Shown here: positions 1 through 6,745 of the stretch, piece by piece
Layout of the letters: each line of letters begins with the position of its first letter
How positions within the stretch are numbered: the stretch's first letter is position 1
Program-made: the position numbers and the translations under genes
The notes under the pieces: model-generated
What the model was told of the DNA's origin: nothing
Seen by the model: the letters and a program-made list of their open reading frames with translations, nothing else
Database searches by the model: none
IMG/VR virus record: IMGVR_UViG_3300025030_000436
Location: 1 to 22,464 of that record
Length of the DNA: 22,464 nt
DNA from: a virus
Direction: 5' to 3' (one strand)

Positions 1-595
1 CTTCCTGACTATATTGAATCTCCATTTTCAAAATCCCAGGTTCAACTATATCATTTATGTCTTTAATCTCATACGATTGAATACCAATTTTATAAATCTC
101 GCCTCGTTTTATTTGTCTTGTAATTTCGTTATTTGAAATTTTTAATATGATAGTAGTTGATGGAGATTCTATGTATGTAGTTTGATCAGTATCTAAATTT
201 ATATTAGATTGTATAATATAAGGAATTTCATGTAGAGTGTGAGATTGATCGTAGTAGTTTAGTGTGTTGTTGTTGCATCTAGTAATTATGCCAACTTCTG
301 ACACTTGAGAAGTAGTATCTGTTTCAGTACATATCCATTTAGAATTATCAAATTCTACAATATCACCAGTATTAATAGTCTCATTTGGATAGCATAATAA
401 TCTTTTTTTATTTGGATTTTTTATAATCGAACTTTCTTCAACAATACGAACATTTCTATCAACATCATTAATTTTTACTAGATTATAACTTGTAGAATTT
501 TTAAATTCAGTTGATATTATATTTTTCATATTGTTTACGTATAGTGATTTTCTATCTATTCCTCGTCTTGCTTGATAATCAGTCCACCAAGTCAA
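1..595 (-). CDS. Neck / head-tail connector-like structural protein, 3' end outside window
   Basis: The reading frame is open from a TTG start at 595 to the left edge, giving 198 codons. I chose the start because GGAGG lies at 606-610, ten bases upstream, and an in-frame TGA lies just before it (602-604). The protein starts TWWTDYQARRGIDRKSLY and continues with a beta-rich stretch containing KRLLCYPNETINTGDIVEF, then KWICTE and GIITRCN. From memory this resembles a family of Bacillota phage proteins encoded just after the capsid genes and thought to be connector or minor structural proteins. It is the last gene of the visible head block, which fits a neck role. The function is an inference from position and remembered similarity; the coding call itself is strong. 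Confidence 0.75.
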   Translation of the reverse strand, partial: MTWWTDYQARRGIDRKSLYVNNMKNIISTEFKNSTSYNLVKINDVDRNVRIVEESSIIKNPNKKRLLCYPNETINTGDIVEFDNSKWICTETDTTSQVSEVGIITRCNNNTLNYYDQSHTLHEIPYIIQSNINLDTDQTTYIESPSTTIILKISNNEITRQIKRGEIYKIGIQSYEIKDINDIVEPGILKMEIQYSQE

Positions 596-639
596 TAAAT
601 ATCAACCTCCTATAAATTTCTAACAAATTATAATATGGT

Positions 640-672
640 ATATAAGAGGAGATTTTATTACTCCCCTTATAT
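640..672 (-). terminator. Intergenic hairpin after the small structural gene
   Basis: A 12-bp stem (640-651 with 661-672) has a 9-base loop. One pair is A·C on the plus strand but U·G in minus-strand RNA, so it is fully paired only in the transcript of the genes. No U-run follows, so it may be a weak terminator, an RNA-processing site or an mRNA stabiliser. Confidence 0.5.
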
Positions 673-683
673 TTGTTTAGTAA

Positions 684-959
684 TTACATACTTTCTCTTT
701 TACCAATAATTTTTAATACTGAACCATCTGCTGCTGAATTATAATGTAAAACTTTACAATATTCTTTAAAGTTTTCTAAACTTTGCCCTGCTGCTAATTC
801 TATAGCACCATCTTCAGTTACTAAATTATCCAGGTTTATTGTTACAACATTAGCAGATGTATTACTAATCAGATAGAATCCACTTACATCAAGAGTAACG
901 CTTTGTGCTGCAATATTTGCTACCAGTTTTTTGCTTACATACCCAGTTATATTTGCCAT
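684..959 (-). CDS. Small conserved structural-region protein (91 aa)
   Basis: This is a 91-residue protein beginning MANITGYVSKKLV. An ATG three codons upstream (968) is almost touching the GGAGG, whereas the ATG at 959 sits about 10 bases from it, so I prefer 959. The sequence is rich in Ala, Val, Leu and Asn with short beta-strand-like segments (QSVTLDVSGFYLIS, NVVTINLDNL) and has no signal peptide or membrane helix. It lies between the fibre-like protein and the neck-type protein and is probably a small virion component such as a decoration protein. I do not recognise a named family. Confidence 0.65.
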   Translation of the reverse strand: MANITGYVSKKLVANIAAQSVTLDVSGFYLISNTSANVVTINLDNLVTEDGAIELAAGQSLENFKEYCKVLHYNSAADGSVLKIIGKRESM

Positions 960-995
960 TCTTAACATTCCTCCTAAATTTTATTTTAATATTTT

Positions 996-2054
996 TTAAT
1001 ACACAGAACCTTTTGTAATTCTCCTCCAATTATTGTCAGAAATTGTATTTGCAGAATTAAGATAATACAAGTATGTTCCATCATAATGTACAATTTGACC
1101 AACTACAGTACCAATGGTTCCTGAAACTCCACCTGTAAGATTAACTTGTGCAAATGCACCATTAGCCATAGTTTCAGTAGTAGCAATAGAATTTCCTGCA
1201 ATACCTTTAGTATCGGCAGTAAGCACTACAGTATCTCCTGCACCATCGACAGCCCCAACACCTTGAGTATCACTTGTAGTAATAGCTAAAGCCAATGCTG
1301 TTACTGCATCTGCTTGTACACAATCAACTCCAGGTGTAGTTGTTCCAAGAGTTACGGCATCAAAAATATTAGAACCTGCCGTAAATGTTTCTGTAGTAGC
1401 GATTAAATCACCTGCTACTCCACCAATTAAAGCAGTTATTACACAATTATTTACTGCAAAAACTGCTGCTGTGACCTGAGTATGAGCAGTATTTACACTA
1501 TCAGTCCCATTAATTGCAGTAACAATTGCGACTTTCGCAGTAGCTAAATCAGTACCAACAGACACTTCTCCGTCTGCATTAGCTGTGCCATCTGGAACAA
1601 ATGTATACACTTTAGTACCAATTGTCATTGTATTACCAGCAGTAGGTTGTGTGTCAATTGTTAATGTTCCTTGTGATTTTGTTGAAACTGCTTCAATATC
1701 AACTGCAATATTATCACCAGTTATAGTTTGCATTGCATCTGCACAAAATTCATAAACATCATCACCAATTGTAACTGTCTCACCATCAATTACTACACCG
1801 TTAATCGTAAGAGTACCTGTAGCAGCTACTGCATTAACAGGAGTTGCCTCTGTAGGAATATGTAAACTAGATGTTTTATTAATATCTGCGCCGCCTGCTG
1901 TTATAGCTACTCCATTAAATTTAGGAGCAGTAATATCAAGTGTATTAACTTTGTTGTTTGCATCTGTTACAACTGCCTTACCAGCAATTACTGTACCTGG
2001 AGTAACATTTATTAAAGAATCTTCAGATGCACTTTTAAATTCAAAATCACCCAT
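996..2054 (-). CDS. Fibre- or decoration-like virion protein with a nested duplicated domain
   Basis: This 352-residue protein has a good ribosome-binding site (AAGGAGG, 8 bases before the ATG). Residues 1-75 form a variable head with a TPGTVIAGKAVVTDANNK segment. Residues 79-310 are a beta-rich, Gly/Thr/Ala-rich region containing two related domains with the hallmarks GTLTI, TVTIG or TMTIG, YEF or YTF, and IATTET. The second copy (about 128-241) sits inside the first (about 79-127 plus 242-310). The C-terminus, residues 312-352, ends with GQIVHYDGTYLYYL and NWRRITKGSVY, a pattern I associate with phage head-fibre and tail-fibre proteins. Position after the capsid gene suggests a surface fibre or decoration. 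The G+C content is visibly higher than in neighbouring genes. Confidence 0.75.
   Translation of the reverse strand: MGDFEFKSASEDSLINVTPGTVIAGKAVVTDANNKVNTLDITAPKFNGVAITAGGADINKTSSLHIPTEATPVNAVAATGTLTINGVVIDGETVTIGDDVYEFCADAMQTITGDNIAVDIEAVSTKSQGTLTIDTQPTAGNTMTIGTKVYTFVPDGTANADGEVSVGTDLATAKVAIVTAINGTDSVNTAHTQVTAAVFAVNNCVITALIGGVAGDLIATTETFTAGSNIFDAVTLGTTTPGVDCVQADAVTALALAITTSDTQGVGAVDGAGDTVVLTADTKGIAGNSIATTETMANGAFAQVNLTGGVSGTIGTVVGQIVHYDGTYLYYLNSANTISDNNWRRITKGSVY
1332..1673 (-). repeat. Inner copy of a repeated protein domain (residues about 128-241)
   Basis: The segment encodes GTLTIDTQPTAGNTMTIGTK through IATTETFTAG and the strand after it. It matches the outer copy, which is split into GTLTINGVVIDGETVTIG before it and GIAGNSIATTET after it. 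The DNA of the two copies has diverged, so this is an old protein-level duplication. Confidence 0.6.
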
Positions 2055-2081
2055 AATTAACCTCCTTATTATATTTATTTA

Positions 2082-2519
2082 TTAACCACCAGATTTATAA
2101 AAATTAGAATATAAATATCCATCATACAAATAATCATTAACTTTTAATTTTAATTCTCTATCATATTGAGTTTTTAATTTACTTAATACTTGAAGTTTAT
2201 CAGAAGGACTAAATAATTTAAAATCTTTATCTGAAAGATTTAGTTTCAATAAATTACCATTATTTATTATTTCATCAAACCAAACTTTTCTCATATAATC
2301 TGCTAAAATCCATTGCTCTTCTTCTGTCAAATCATTCGTAAATAATTCTAATGTATCATCTCTAATTAAAGATTGTTTGCATTTTTTAAATAATACTATA
2401 GCTTTTGAAAGTGTTAATTTATTTTCAATAAGCATATTTTCTTCATCTAAAGAAGTTAAATCAAAATCATCAATTTCATGCATAAATTTTTGAAAAATCA
2501 AGTCATAAGAAACACTCAT
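2082..2519 (-). CDS. Conserved hypothetical protein, possible head-completion factor (145 aa)
   Basis: This 145-residue, mostly helical, acidic protein has a start supported by AGGTGAT seven bases upstream. Its central part reads LTEEEQWILADYMRKVWFD, followed by LSDKDFKLFSPSDKLQVLSK and a Tyr-rich C-terminus (DYLYDGYLYSNFYKSGG). No catalytic motif or membrane segment is visible. The gene is 8 bases after the preceding gene and is part of the head block. Small helical proteins in this position often connect portal and tail, but I cannot assign a family; a head-tail adaptor is the most likely role. Confidence 0.65.
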   Translation of the reverse strand: MSVSYDLIFQKFMHEIDDFDLTSLDEENMLIENKLTLSKAIVLFKKCKQSLIRDDTLELFTNDLTEEEQWILADYMRKVWFDEIINNGNLLKLNLSDKDFKLFSPSDKLQVLSKLKTQYDRELKLKVNDYLYDGYLYSNFYKSGG

Positions 2520-2527
2520 ATAATCAC

Positions 2528-3043
2528 CTATTTATTCTTTTCTTGGTTTTGTTTATTAGCTTTTTCATCTTCTTTCATAAGACTAATCTTAACTTTAGTT
2601 TCATCTTCAATGGTATTAATTACTGAACCTCTTAAATTATCAAAATCTCCAATTGCTAATTCAGCTAATAATTCCTTATTACCATCTGGAAGTTTTGTAA
2701 TTTCTTCTTTCAATTCTTCAGCATCTAAATTTGCTAACATACGTTTCAATTCAGAATGTAATTTTATATCCTCATGTTTTAAATTTAAAATTCCTAATGA
2801 ATCAAATACTTTTTTATCTGGAACATAAATATCTCCAGTTTGAATTAAATCACTAGTGTATGCCATATTTTCTAATTCTACATAAGGCAATGAGGCAGGA
2901 GCAGCGATTTTTATTAAATTAATAGGTCTTCCATTTAATTGAATCCAATGGATTCTAGAATTGGAGTTATTAATTATTCTAACTTTTGTATCTGGATCAA
3001 TTGTATTGATTATGTCGTTTAATTTAGTGTTTGTTTTTGCCAT
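2528..3043 (-). CDS. Conserved hypothetical structural-region protein (171 aa)
   Basis: This 171-residue protein is the first gene after the major capsid gene and its hairpin. The N-terminal half looks beta-rich (DTKVRIINNSNSRIHWIQLN) and contains a possible exposed loop. The C-terminal half is helical and charged, ending in a Lys/Asn/Gln-rich tail (DEKANKQNQEKNK) that is probably disordered. The ribosome-binding site is weak (AAGGA about 12 bases upstream), unlike those of its neighbours, so it may be translated less. Position suggests a head-associated or connector protein. I do not recognise the family. Confidence 0.65.
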   Translation of the reverse strand: MAKTNTKLNDIINTIDPDTKVRIINNSNSRIHWIQLNGRPINLIKIAAPASLPYVELENMAYTSDLIQTGDIYVPDKKVFDSLGILNLKHEDIKLHSELKRMLANLDAEELKEEITKLPDGNKELLAELAIGDFDNLRGSVINTIEDETKVKISLMKEDEKANKQNQEKNK

Positions 3044-3084
3044 AAAAATAAATCATCCTTTTTTATATTGTTATTTTTAATAAT

Positions 3085-3116
3085 ATAAAAGGAGTGATTT
3101 ATTCCACTCCTTTTAT
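3085..3116 (-). terminator. Perfect 12-bp hairpin immediately after the major capsid gene
   Basis: 3085-3096 pairs perfectly with 3105-3116 around an 8-base loop. In minus-strand RNA the distal arm ends in UUUUAU, giving a terminator-like shape without a long free U-run. It sits between the capsid gene and the next gene, where partial termination would keep capsid mRNA in excess. Confidence 0.6.
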
Positions 3117-3156
3117 AAAATAAATATATTAATTTTTTTTAAATTATAGTCAACAT

Positions 3157-4158
3157 TTAAAGGGCAACATTCCTATACATAGTGTACATATTGCTATAAA
3201 CAATAACTAAACCAAATTTTTTATACGCATTGAAATCTATACTTCTATCGGCATTTTCAGTTTCCGTAACAATAGTTTCTCCCTCAAATGCAACTTTTAC
3301 AATTTTGCTTTCATTGGTTACAACAATAATAGCATATTGATCACTTAAAACTTTAGCAGTGTTACCATCATCAGCAAAAGCGTTAGGCAATACAACAACA
3401 CTTGCACCTCTAAATTTACCAATTCTACCAAATTCTCTGCGTTCAGTTCTATCCATATCACTTACAAACCCAGGTGTTTCTTCAATAGTACCTGCAAAAG
3501 TAGGAGTACAGAAAATTACAACATTATCACCATAAGATTGTACATTAGTAATCAATTGACCCATTTGACTAGGAACAAAAGCATTAGCTTGTACTTTCAT
3601 ATTGGCAGATAAACCAGTAAACGAGGCAATTAAAGTAGTTTGAATTTGAAGATTAATTTTTTCCATAATACCATCTACTATAGCATTAATTAAATCAGTC
3701 CAGTCCACAACCCCGTCTAAAAAACGCTCAAATTCGACATAAACTGCACCACCATATGCTTCCATAGTCATATTAATATAATCAACATCTAATCTTGTTC
3801 TTTCAATTACACCACCTAAACCAACTTTGGTGATGAAATTAAGTAAACCACGCTTACCTTTTTTAGTTTTAAATTTAGGTTTTTGTCCTTGATCTAACAT
3901 TTGATACTCAACAAAACCACCATAAGCATCATCAACTCTCTTAGGTAGAATTTCATCTACATTTTCTTCAACTAATTCAAAAATTTCATTTTTATTTTTC
4001 CTGAAACTTTTATATCTATTCTTACCATCAGGTACTAATTCCTTAAATGCATTTCTCAATGCTTCGTTCTTTTCGGCAGAAGTATATGTAATACCATCTG
4101 CAATTGAATCATTTCTATCATATGTAGCTTTTGCTAATTCAAAATATTTTCTTTCCAT
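3157..4158 (-). CDS. Major capsid protein (HK97 fold)
   Basis: This 333-residue protein forms the head shell. Residues 1-65 are a charged helical N-terminal arm, as in the N-arm/E-loop region of HK97-type capsids. Residues 75-135 hold the E-loop-like segment with VGLGGVIERTRLDVDYINMT. The later alpha/beta region includes FERFLDGVVDWTDLINAI, a long helix typical of the P domain, then VVIFCTPTFAGTIEE and a C-terminal NAYKKFGLVIVYSNMY strand typical of the A domain. Length and position (after portal, protease-scaffold and decoration genes) match Bacillota phage capsid genes. GGAGG is about 11 bases before the ATG. No propeptide cut site is obvious, although a protease is encoded two genes upstream. 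Confidence 0.88.
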   Translation of the reverse strand: MERKYFELAKATYDRNDSIADGITYTSAEKNEALRNAFKELVPDGKNRYKSFRKNKNEIFELVEENVDEILPKRVDDAYGGFVEYQMLDQGQKPKFKTKKGKRGLLNFITKVGLGGVIERTRLDVDYINMTMEAYGGAVYVEFERFLDGVVDWTDLINAIVDGIMEKINLQIQTTLIASFTGLSANMKVQANAFVPSQMGQLITNVQSYGDNVVIFCTPTFAGTIEETPGFVSDMDRTERREFGRIGKFRGASVVVLPNAFADDGNTAKVLSDQYAIIVVTNESKIVKVAFEGETIVTETENADRSIDFNAYKKFGLVIVYSNMYTMYRNVAL

Positions 4159-4202
4159 ATTAACTAATTCCTCCTTTAATATTTATATTTGTATTTTATT
4201 AC

Positions 4203-4754
4203 TTAGGATTTTGTGCAGACAAACATTAAGGCAGATTCTCCAGCAGGTAAAGTCACAACTCTAGTTGCTTGTAATTCAACAGCAGCACCAGCATTTTGAA
4301 TAGGCTCCAATTCAATTTGACCATTAGTTGAGGGATAAGCATAAACAGCAGTACCAGCAGTAATAGCAGCAACAATAGCAGCATAATTTGCATAATCGCC
4401 ATCATCATATTTAAAATTGTTAGTATCAAACATATCACCAATCTGTAAACGATAAATTCTAGGCAAAAATTCATTTAGATTCAATCTAAAATTACCAAGA
4501 GACATATCACTTTCATCATACATTTTTTCTACACATGCAACTAAACCAATTCTGTCAGTTGCAGCAGCAGGTAAATCAAGAGTTTTTGCATAATGATTTT
4601 CCACTAAAAGAAAACCATTTTGACATGCTGTAGCAGCAAAATCAGTTGCGTCTAAAGCATATTGGATATTATGTTCACCTGTTTTTACACCTGCTACTTT
4701 TCTTAAATTCACAATGCCATATCTTCCTGTTACTACGTTATTAACATTAGCCAT
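4203..4754 (-). CDS. Putative head decoration / capsid-associated protein
   Basis: This 183-residue protein is encoded between the protease-scaffold and the major capsid genes, with a strong AAGGAGG nine bases before the ATG. It is beta-rich with Ala-rich stretches (NYAAIVAAITAGTAVYAY, ELQATRVVTLPAGESALMF) and has no transmembrane helix or enzyme motif. In related Bacillota phages this slot often holds a capsid decoration or cement protein, which is my inference here. The good ribosome-binding site and location imply abundant expression with the capsid protein. Confidence 0.7.
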   Translation of the reverse strand: MANVNNVVTGRYGIVNLRKVAGVKTGEHNIQYALDATDFAATACQNGFLLVENHYAKTLDLPAAATDRIGLVACVEKMYDESDMSLGNFRLNLNEFLPRIYRLQIGDMFDTNNFKYDDGDYANYAAIVAAITAGTAVYAYPSTNGQIELEPIQNAGAAVELQATRVVTLPAGESALMFVCTKS

Positions 4755-4782
4755 AAATTAATTCCTCCTTAAATTTATTTTA

Positions 4783-5781
4783 TTATTTTTTAGATATTAA
4801 TGAAGTCCAATCTTCTTTTTTCTTAATAGAAAAATTAAAAATTGGAATCTCTGTTTCAGTTTTCTTTTTAGTTTTAGAAAATTTTGTAGATAATTCTTTT
4901 GAAGCATATATAAGTTTAAATTCTTTTTCCATTTCTTCAATGGATAAATCTTTGTCTTGGATAGATTGAATTTCTTCAGCAGACAATACTTTAGAAAAGT
5001 TTTCAATTAATTCTGCTTTAAGTTGTTTTTGCTGTGTTTCAAATGCTTCTTGTTGAGCGATTTCTATATTTGATTTGAATTCTAATAAGGCAGAGTTAGA
5101 TTGAGTAAGAGTTTCGTTAGAATTAATAAGAATTTCATTTTCTGATACTAAAGCAGAATATTTAATTTTATAATCTTCTAATTCAGGTTTAATATTTTCA
5201 TACTCAACAGTAATTGCTTCAAATTTTGTCTGAATATTATTCTTTTCTACTTCAAGAACATTGAATTTCTCATTAATTTCATCAATCTTATTAATTGCAT
5301 CTACATCTGTATTATTATCTAATTTTGAAAATTCTTCTGTTAATTCTTTTTCCTTTGAAGAAACAGCATAGTCAATTGCTTCTTGAGGGAATAAGTTAAA
5401 CATATTTACAGATTCACCATCAATAAAATCGACAATTTCAAATTTCTTTCTTTTTTTTGTTGCGAAGTCAATCACAACACTATCACCATTCATAGAATAC
5501 ATAAATCCATAAAGATTATAATTATCTTGTCTATCATAGGCAAATACTTCTGTCTCTGAACTGTTAACATAAGAGTATTTTGAACACTCATCTCCCCATC
5601 TATCTCTATACTTCTCTACATTTAAAGTATTTGCAATTTCTTCTTGTTTTTGAGAAGTTAGTAAAGCAAAATATTCTTCAATCTTTTCTTGTAATTGTTC
5701 AATAGACAATTCTTCAATATTAAAATTTAAAGATTCTAGAGTAAGATTATACTGTTCTAATAATTTTGTTTTTTCTTCCAC
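4783..5781 (-). CDS. Predicted scaffold-only product from an internal in-frame GTG start
   Basis: Within the fusion gene, the perfect ribosome-binding sequence AAAGGAGG (5789-5796) lies 7 bases before an in-frame GTG at 5781. Starting there gives a 332-residue protein beginning VEEKTKLLEQYNLTL that contains all of the helical scaffold region and none of the protease. The two ATGs around it are in another frame that ends after about ten codons, so the GTG is the plausible start. The nested arrangement parallels lambda C/Nu3. Expression of this product is predicted, not shown. Confidence 0.6.
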   Translation of the reverse strand: MEEKTKLLEQYNLTLESLNFNIEELSIEQLQEKIEEYFALLTSQKQEEIANTLNVEKYRDRWGDECSKYSYVNSSETEVFAYDRQDNYNLYGFMYSMNGDSVVIDFATKKRKKFEIVDFIDGESVNMFNLFPQEAIDYAVSSKEKELTEEFSKLDNNTDVDAINKIDEINEKFNVLEVEKNNIQTKFEAITVEYENIKPELEDYKIKYSALVSENEILINSNETLTQSNSALLEFKSNIEIAQQEAFETQQKQLKAELIENFSKVLSAEEIQSIQDKDLSIEEMEKEFKLIYASKELSTKFSKTKKKTETEIPIFNFSIKKKEDWTSLISKK

Positions 5782-6516
5782 ATCATTACCTCCTTTATTA
5801 TTCATTAATTCTTTATCACCCCCTTCACTAGGGGTATTTATTAAATTGCTAATTTGATTATTAAATTCAAATAGCAAATTGTTAAACTCAGATTTAAATT
5901 GTTCGTTAAAATTATATTTATTTACTATTACTGAAGCTTGCTCAAAACAAGGTTCTACATTATTTTCACCAATTTCTCCATTCTCATTTTTATCTTTTCC
6001 AAGTAAACAAAGTGCAGAATACTCAAATAAATTTATCTGAAAGTTTCCACTCTCTTTAATTGAAAAATCACTTACTGATATTTCCATACTTTGGTTAATT
6101 CCATCATCAATAACTTTTTGTATTTGTTCAGGATACCTACCTGCCCAAAGTACAACATCTGCTTGAAGATATTTATGTATTACTCCATTATCTTCAAGTT
6201 CAACCCATTGTGCGTTATGATTTTCTTTTACTACACCATAAGGGACTGTTTTATCTTTTAATACTAGAGTATTACCTTGCCATTCAATTGCAATATCATG
6301 TCCACCAAAATTATTTTTATCAGGTAACCAATTACCAACTATAGGTATTAATGATAGACTAGGCATTGCATTAGTAAATGCTAATTCTGTAATATCAGAT
6401 AAATTTCTATTATCACCTTGATAAGCAATTAAAGCAGTACCTTCAACAAATTCAGAATTGTTAACTTGTACAAAATCATTATTAAATTTCACTTTCAAAC
6501 TAGGATGATTATTCAT
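4783..6516 (-). CDS. Prohead protease-scaffold fusion protein
   Basis: This 577-residue protein has an N-terminal maturation protease and a C-terminal scaffold. Residues 23-195 carry the protease-like region: AFTNAMPSLSLIPIVGNWL, then FGGHDIAIEW (His73), YLQADVVLWAGRYPE and INQSMEISVSDF (Ser143). The His and Ser are the likely catalytic pair, as in phage head maturation proteases. Residues 246-577 are acidic, helical and coiled-coil-like (Glu/Lys/Gln/Asn-rich, about 385-545), as expected for scaffold. The linker (225-245) is Gly/Asn-rich and contains an internal ribosome-binding site. The start has AAGGTGGTGA upstream. The gene lies between the portal and capsid genes, the usual place. Family assignment of the protease to S78-like is from memory. 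Confidence 0.82.
   Translation of the reverse strand: MNNHPSLKVKFNNDFVQVNNSEFVEGTALIAYQGDNRNLSDITELAFTNAMPSLSLIPIVGNWLPDKNNFGGHDIAIEWQGNTLVLKDKTVPYGVVKENHNAQWVELEDNGVIHKYLQADVVLWAGRYPEQIQKVIDDGINQSMEISVSDFSIKESGNFQINLFEYSALCLLGKDKNENGEIGENNVEPCFEQASVIVNKYNFNEQFKSEFNNLLFEFNNQISNLINTPSEGGDKELMNNKGGNDVEEKTKLLEQYNLTLESLNFNIEELSIEQLQEKIEEYFALLTSQKQEEIANTLNVEKYRDRWGDECSKYSYVNSSETEVFAYDRQDNYNLYGFMYSMNGDSVVIDFATKKRKKFEIVDFIDGESVNMFNLFPQEAIDYAVSSKEKELTEEFSKLDNNTDVDAINKIDEINEKFNVLEVEKNNIQTKFEAITVEYENIKPELEDYKIKYSALVSENEILINSNETLTQSNSALLEFKSNIEIAQQEAFETQQKQLKAELIENFSKVLSAEEIQSIQDKDLSIEEMEKEFKLIYASKELSTKFSKTKKKTETEIPIFNFSIKKKEDWTSLISKK
5789..5835 (-). promoter_or_regulatory. Internal ribosome-binding site with upstream GC hairpin
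   Basis: AAAGGAGG is at 5789-5796 in the protease-scaffold linker. About 20 bases upstream is a 5-bp all-but-one-GC hairpin, 5818-5822 with 5831-5835. Both GC-rich elements stand out from the AT-rich surroundings. They probably tune the ratio of scaffold to protease. Confidence 0.6.
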
Positions 6517-6543
6517 ATGTCACCACCTTTACTAATTAATTAT

Positions 6544-6735
6544 TTAAAACATTAATTTATTACTAACAACACATTTACTTTTATCAATTTGATTAAAATT
6601 AAATTTATTATTAGTATCAATAATAAAAATCCAACATTGTTTATTGTCAATATTGGATTCCTGAAATAGTTTTACTTCTTTTTGAAGTTTATTTTTTTCT
6701 TGCTCATCAAAACAATATATAAATATTATAATCAC
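6544..6735 (-). CDS. Small conserved protein between portal and protease (about 60 aa)
   Basis: This is a short basic protein beginning IIIFIYCFDEQEKNKLQKEV, with CWIFIIDTN and a C-terminal VVSNKLMF. Similar small proteins follow portal genes in some Bacillota phages, as I recall. The start is uncertain: the longest frame begins with GTG at 6735, 10 bases after the portal stop, without a ribosome-binding site. AGGTGA overlaps that GTG and would better suit a rare AUU or AUA start a few codons in. Translation may depend on coupling to the portal gene. Function is unknown. Confidence 0.6.
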   Translation of the reverse strand: MIIIFIYCFDEQEKNKLQKEVKLFQESNIDNKQCWIFIIDTNNKFNFNQIDKSKCVVSNKLMF

Positions 6736-6745
6736 CTACTATAAA

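Noticed and set aside
2478-2828. A 116-codon plus-strand reading frame.
   Set aside because: It lies opposite two well-supported minus-strand genes, has no good ribosome-binding site, and reads as the antisense of their codons.
4253-4474. A Leu/Met-rich minus-strand frame that looks like a membrane protein.
   Set aside because: It is the shifted frame of the Ala-rich stretch of the decoration-like gene and lacks its own ribosome-binding site.
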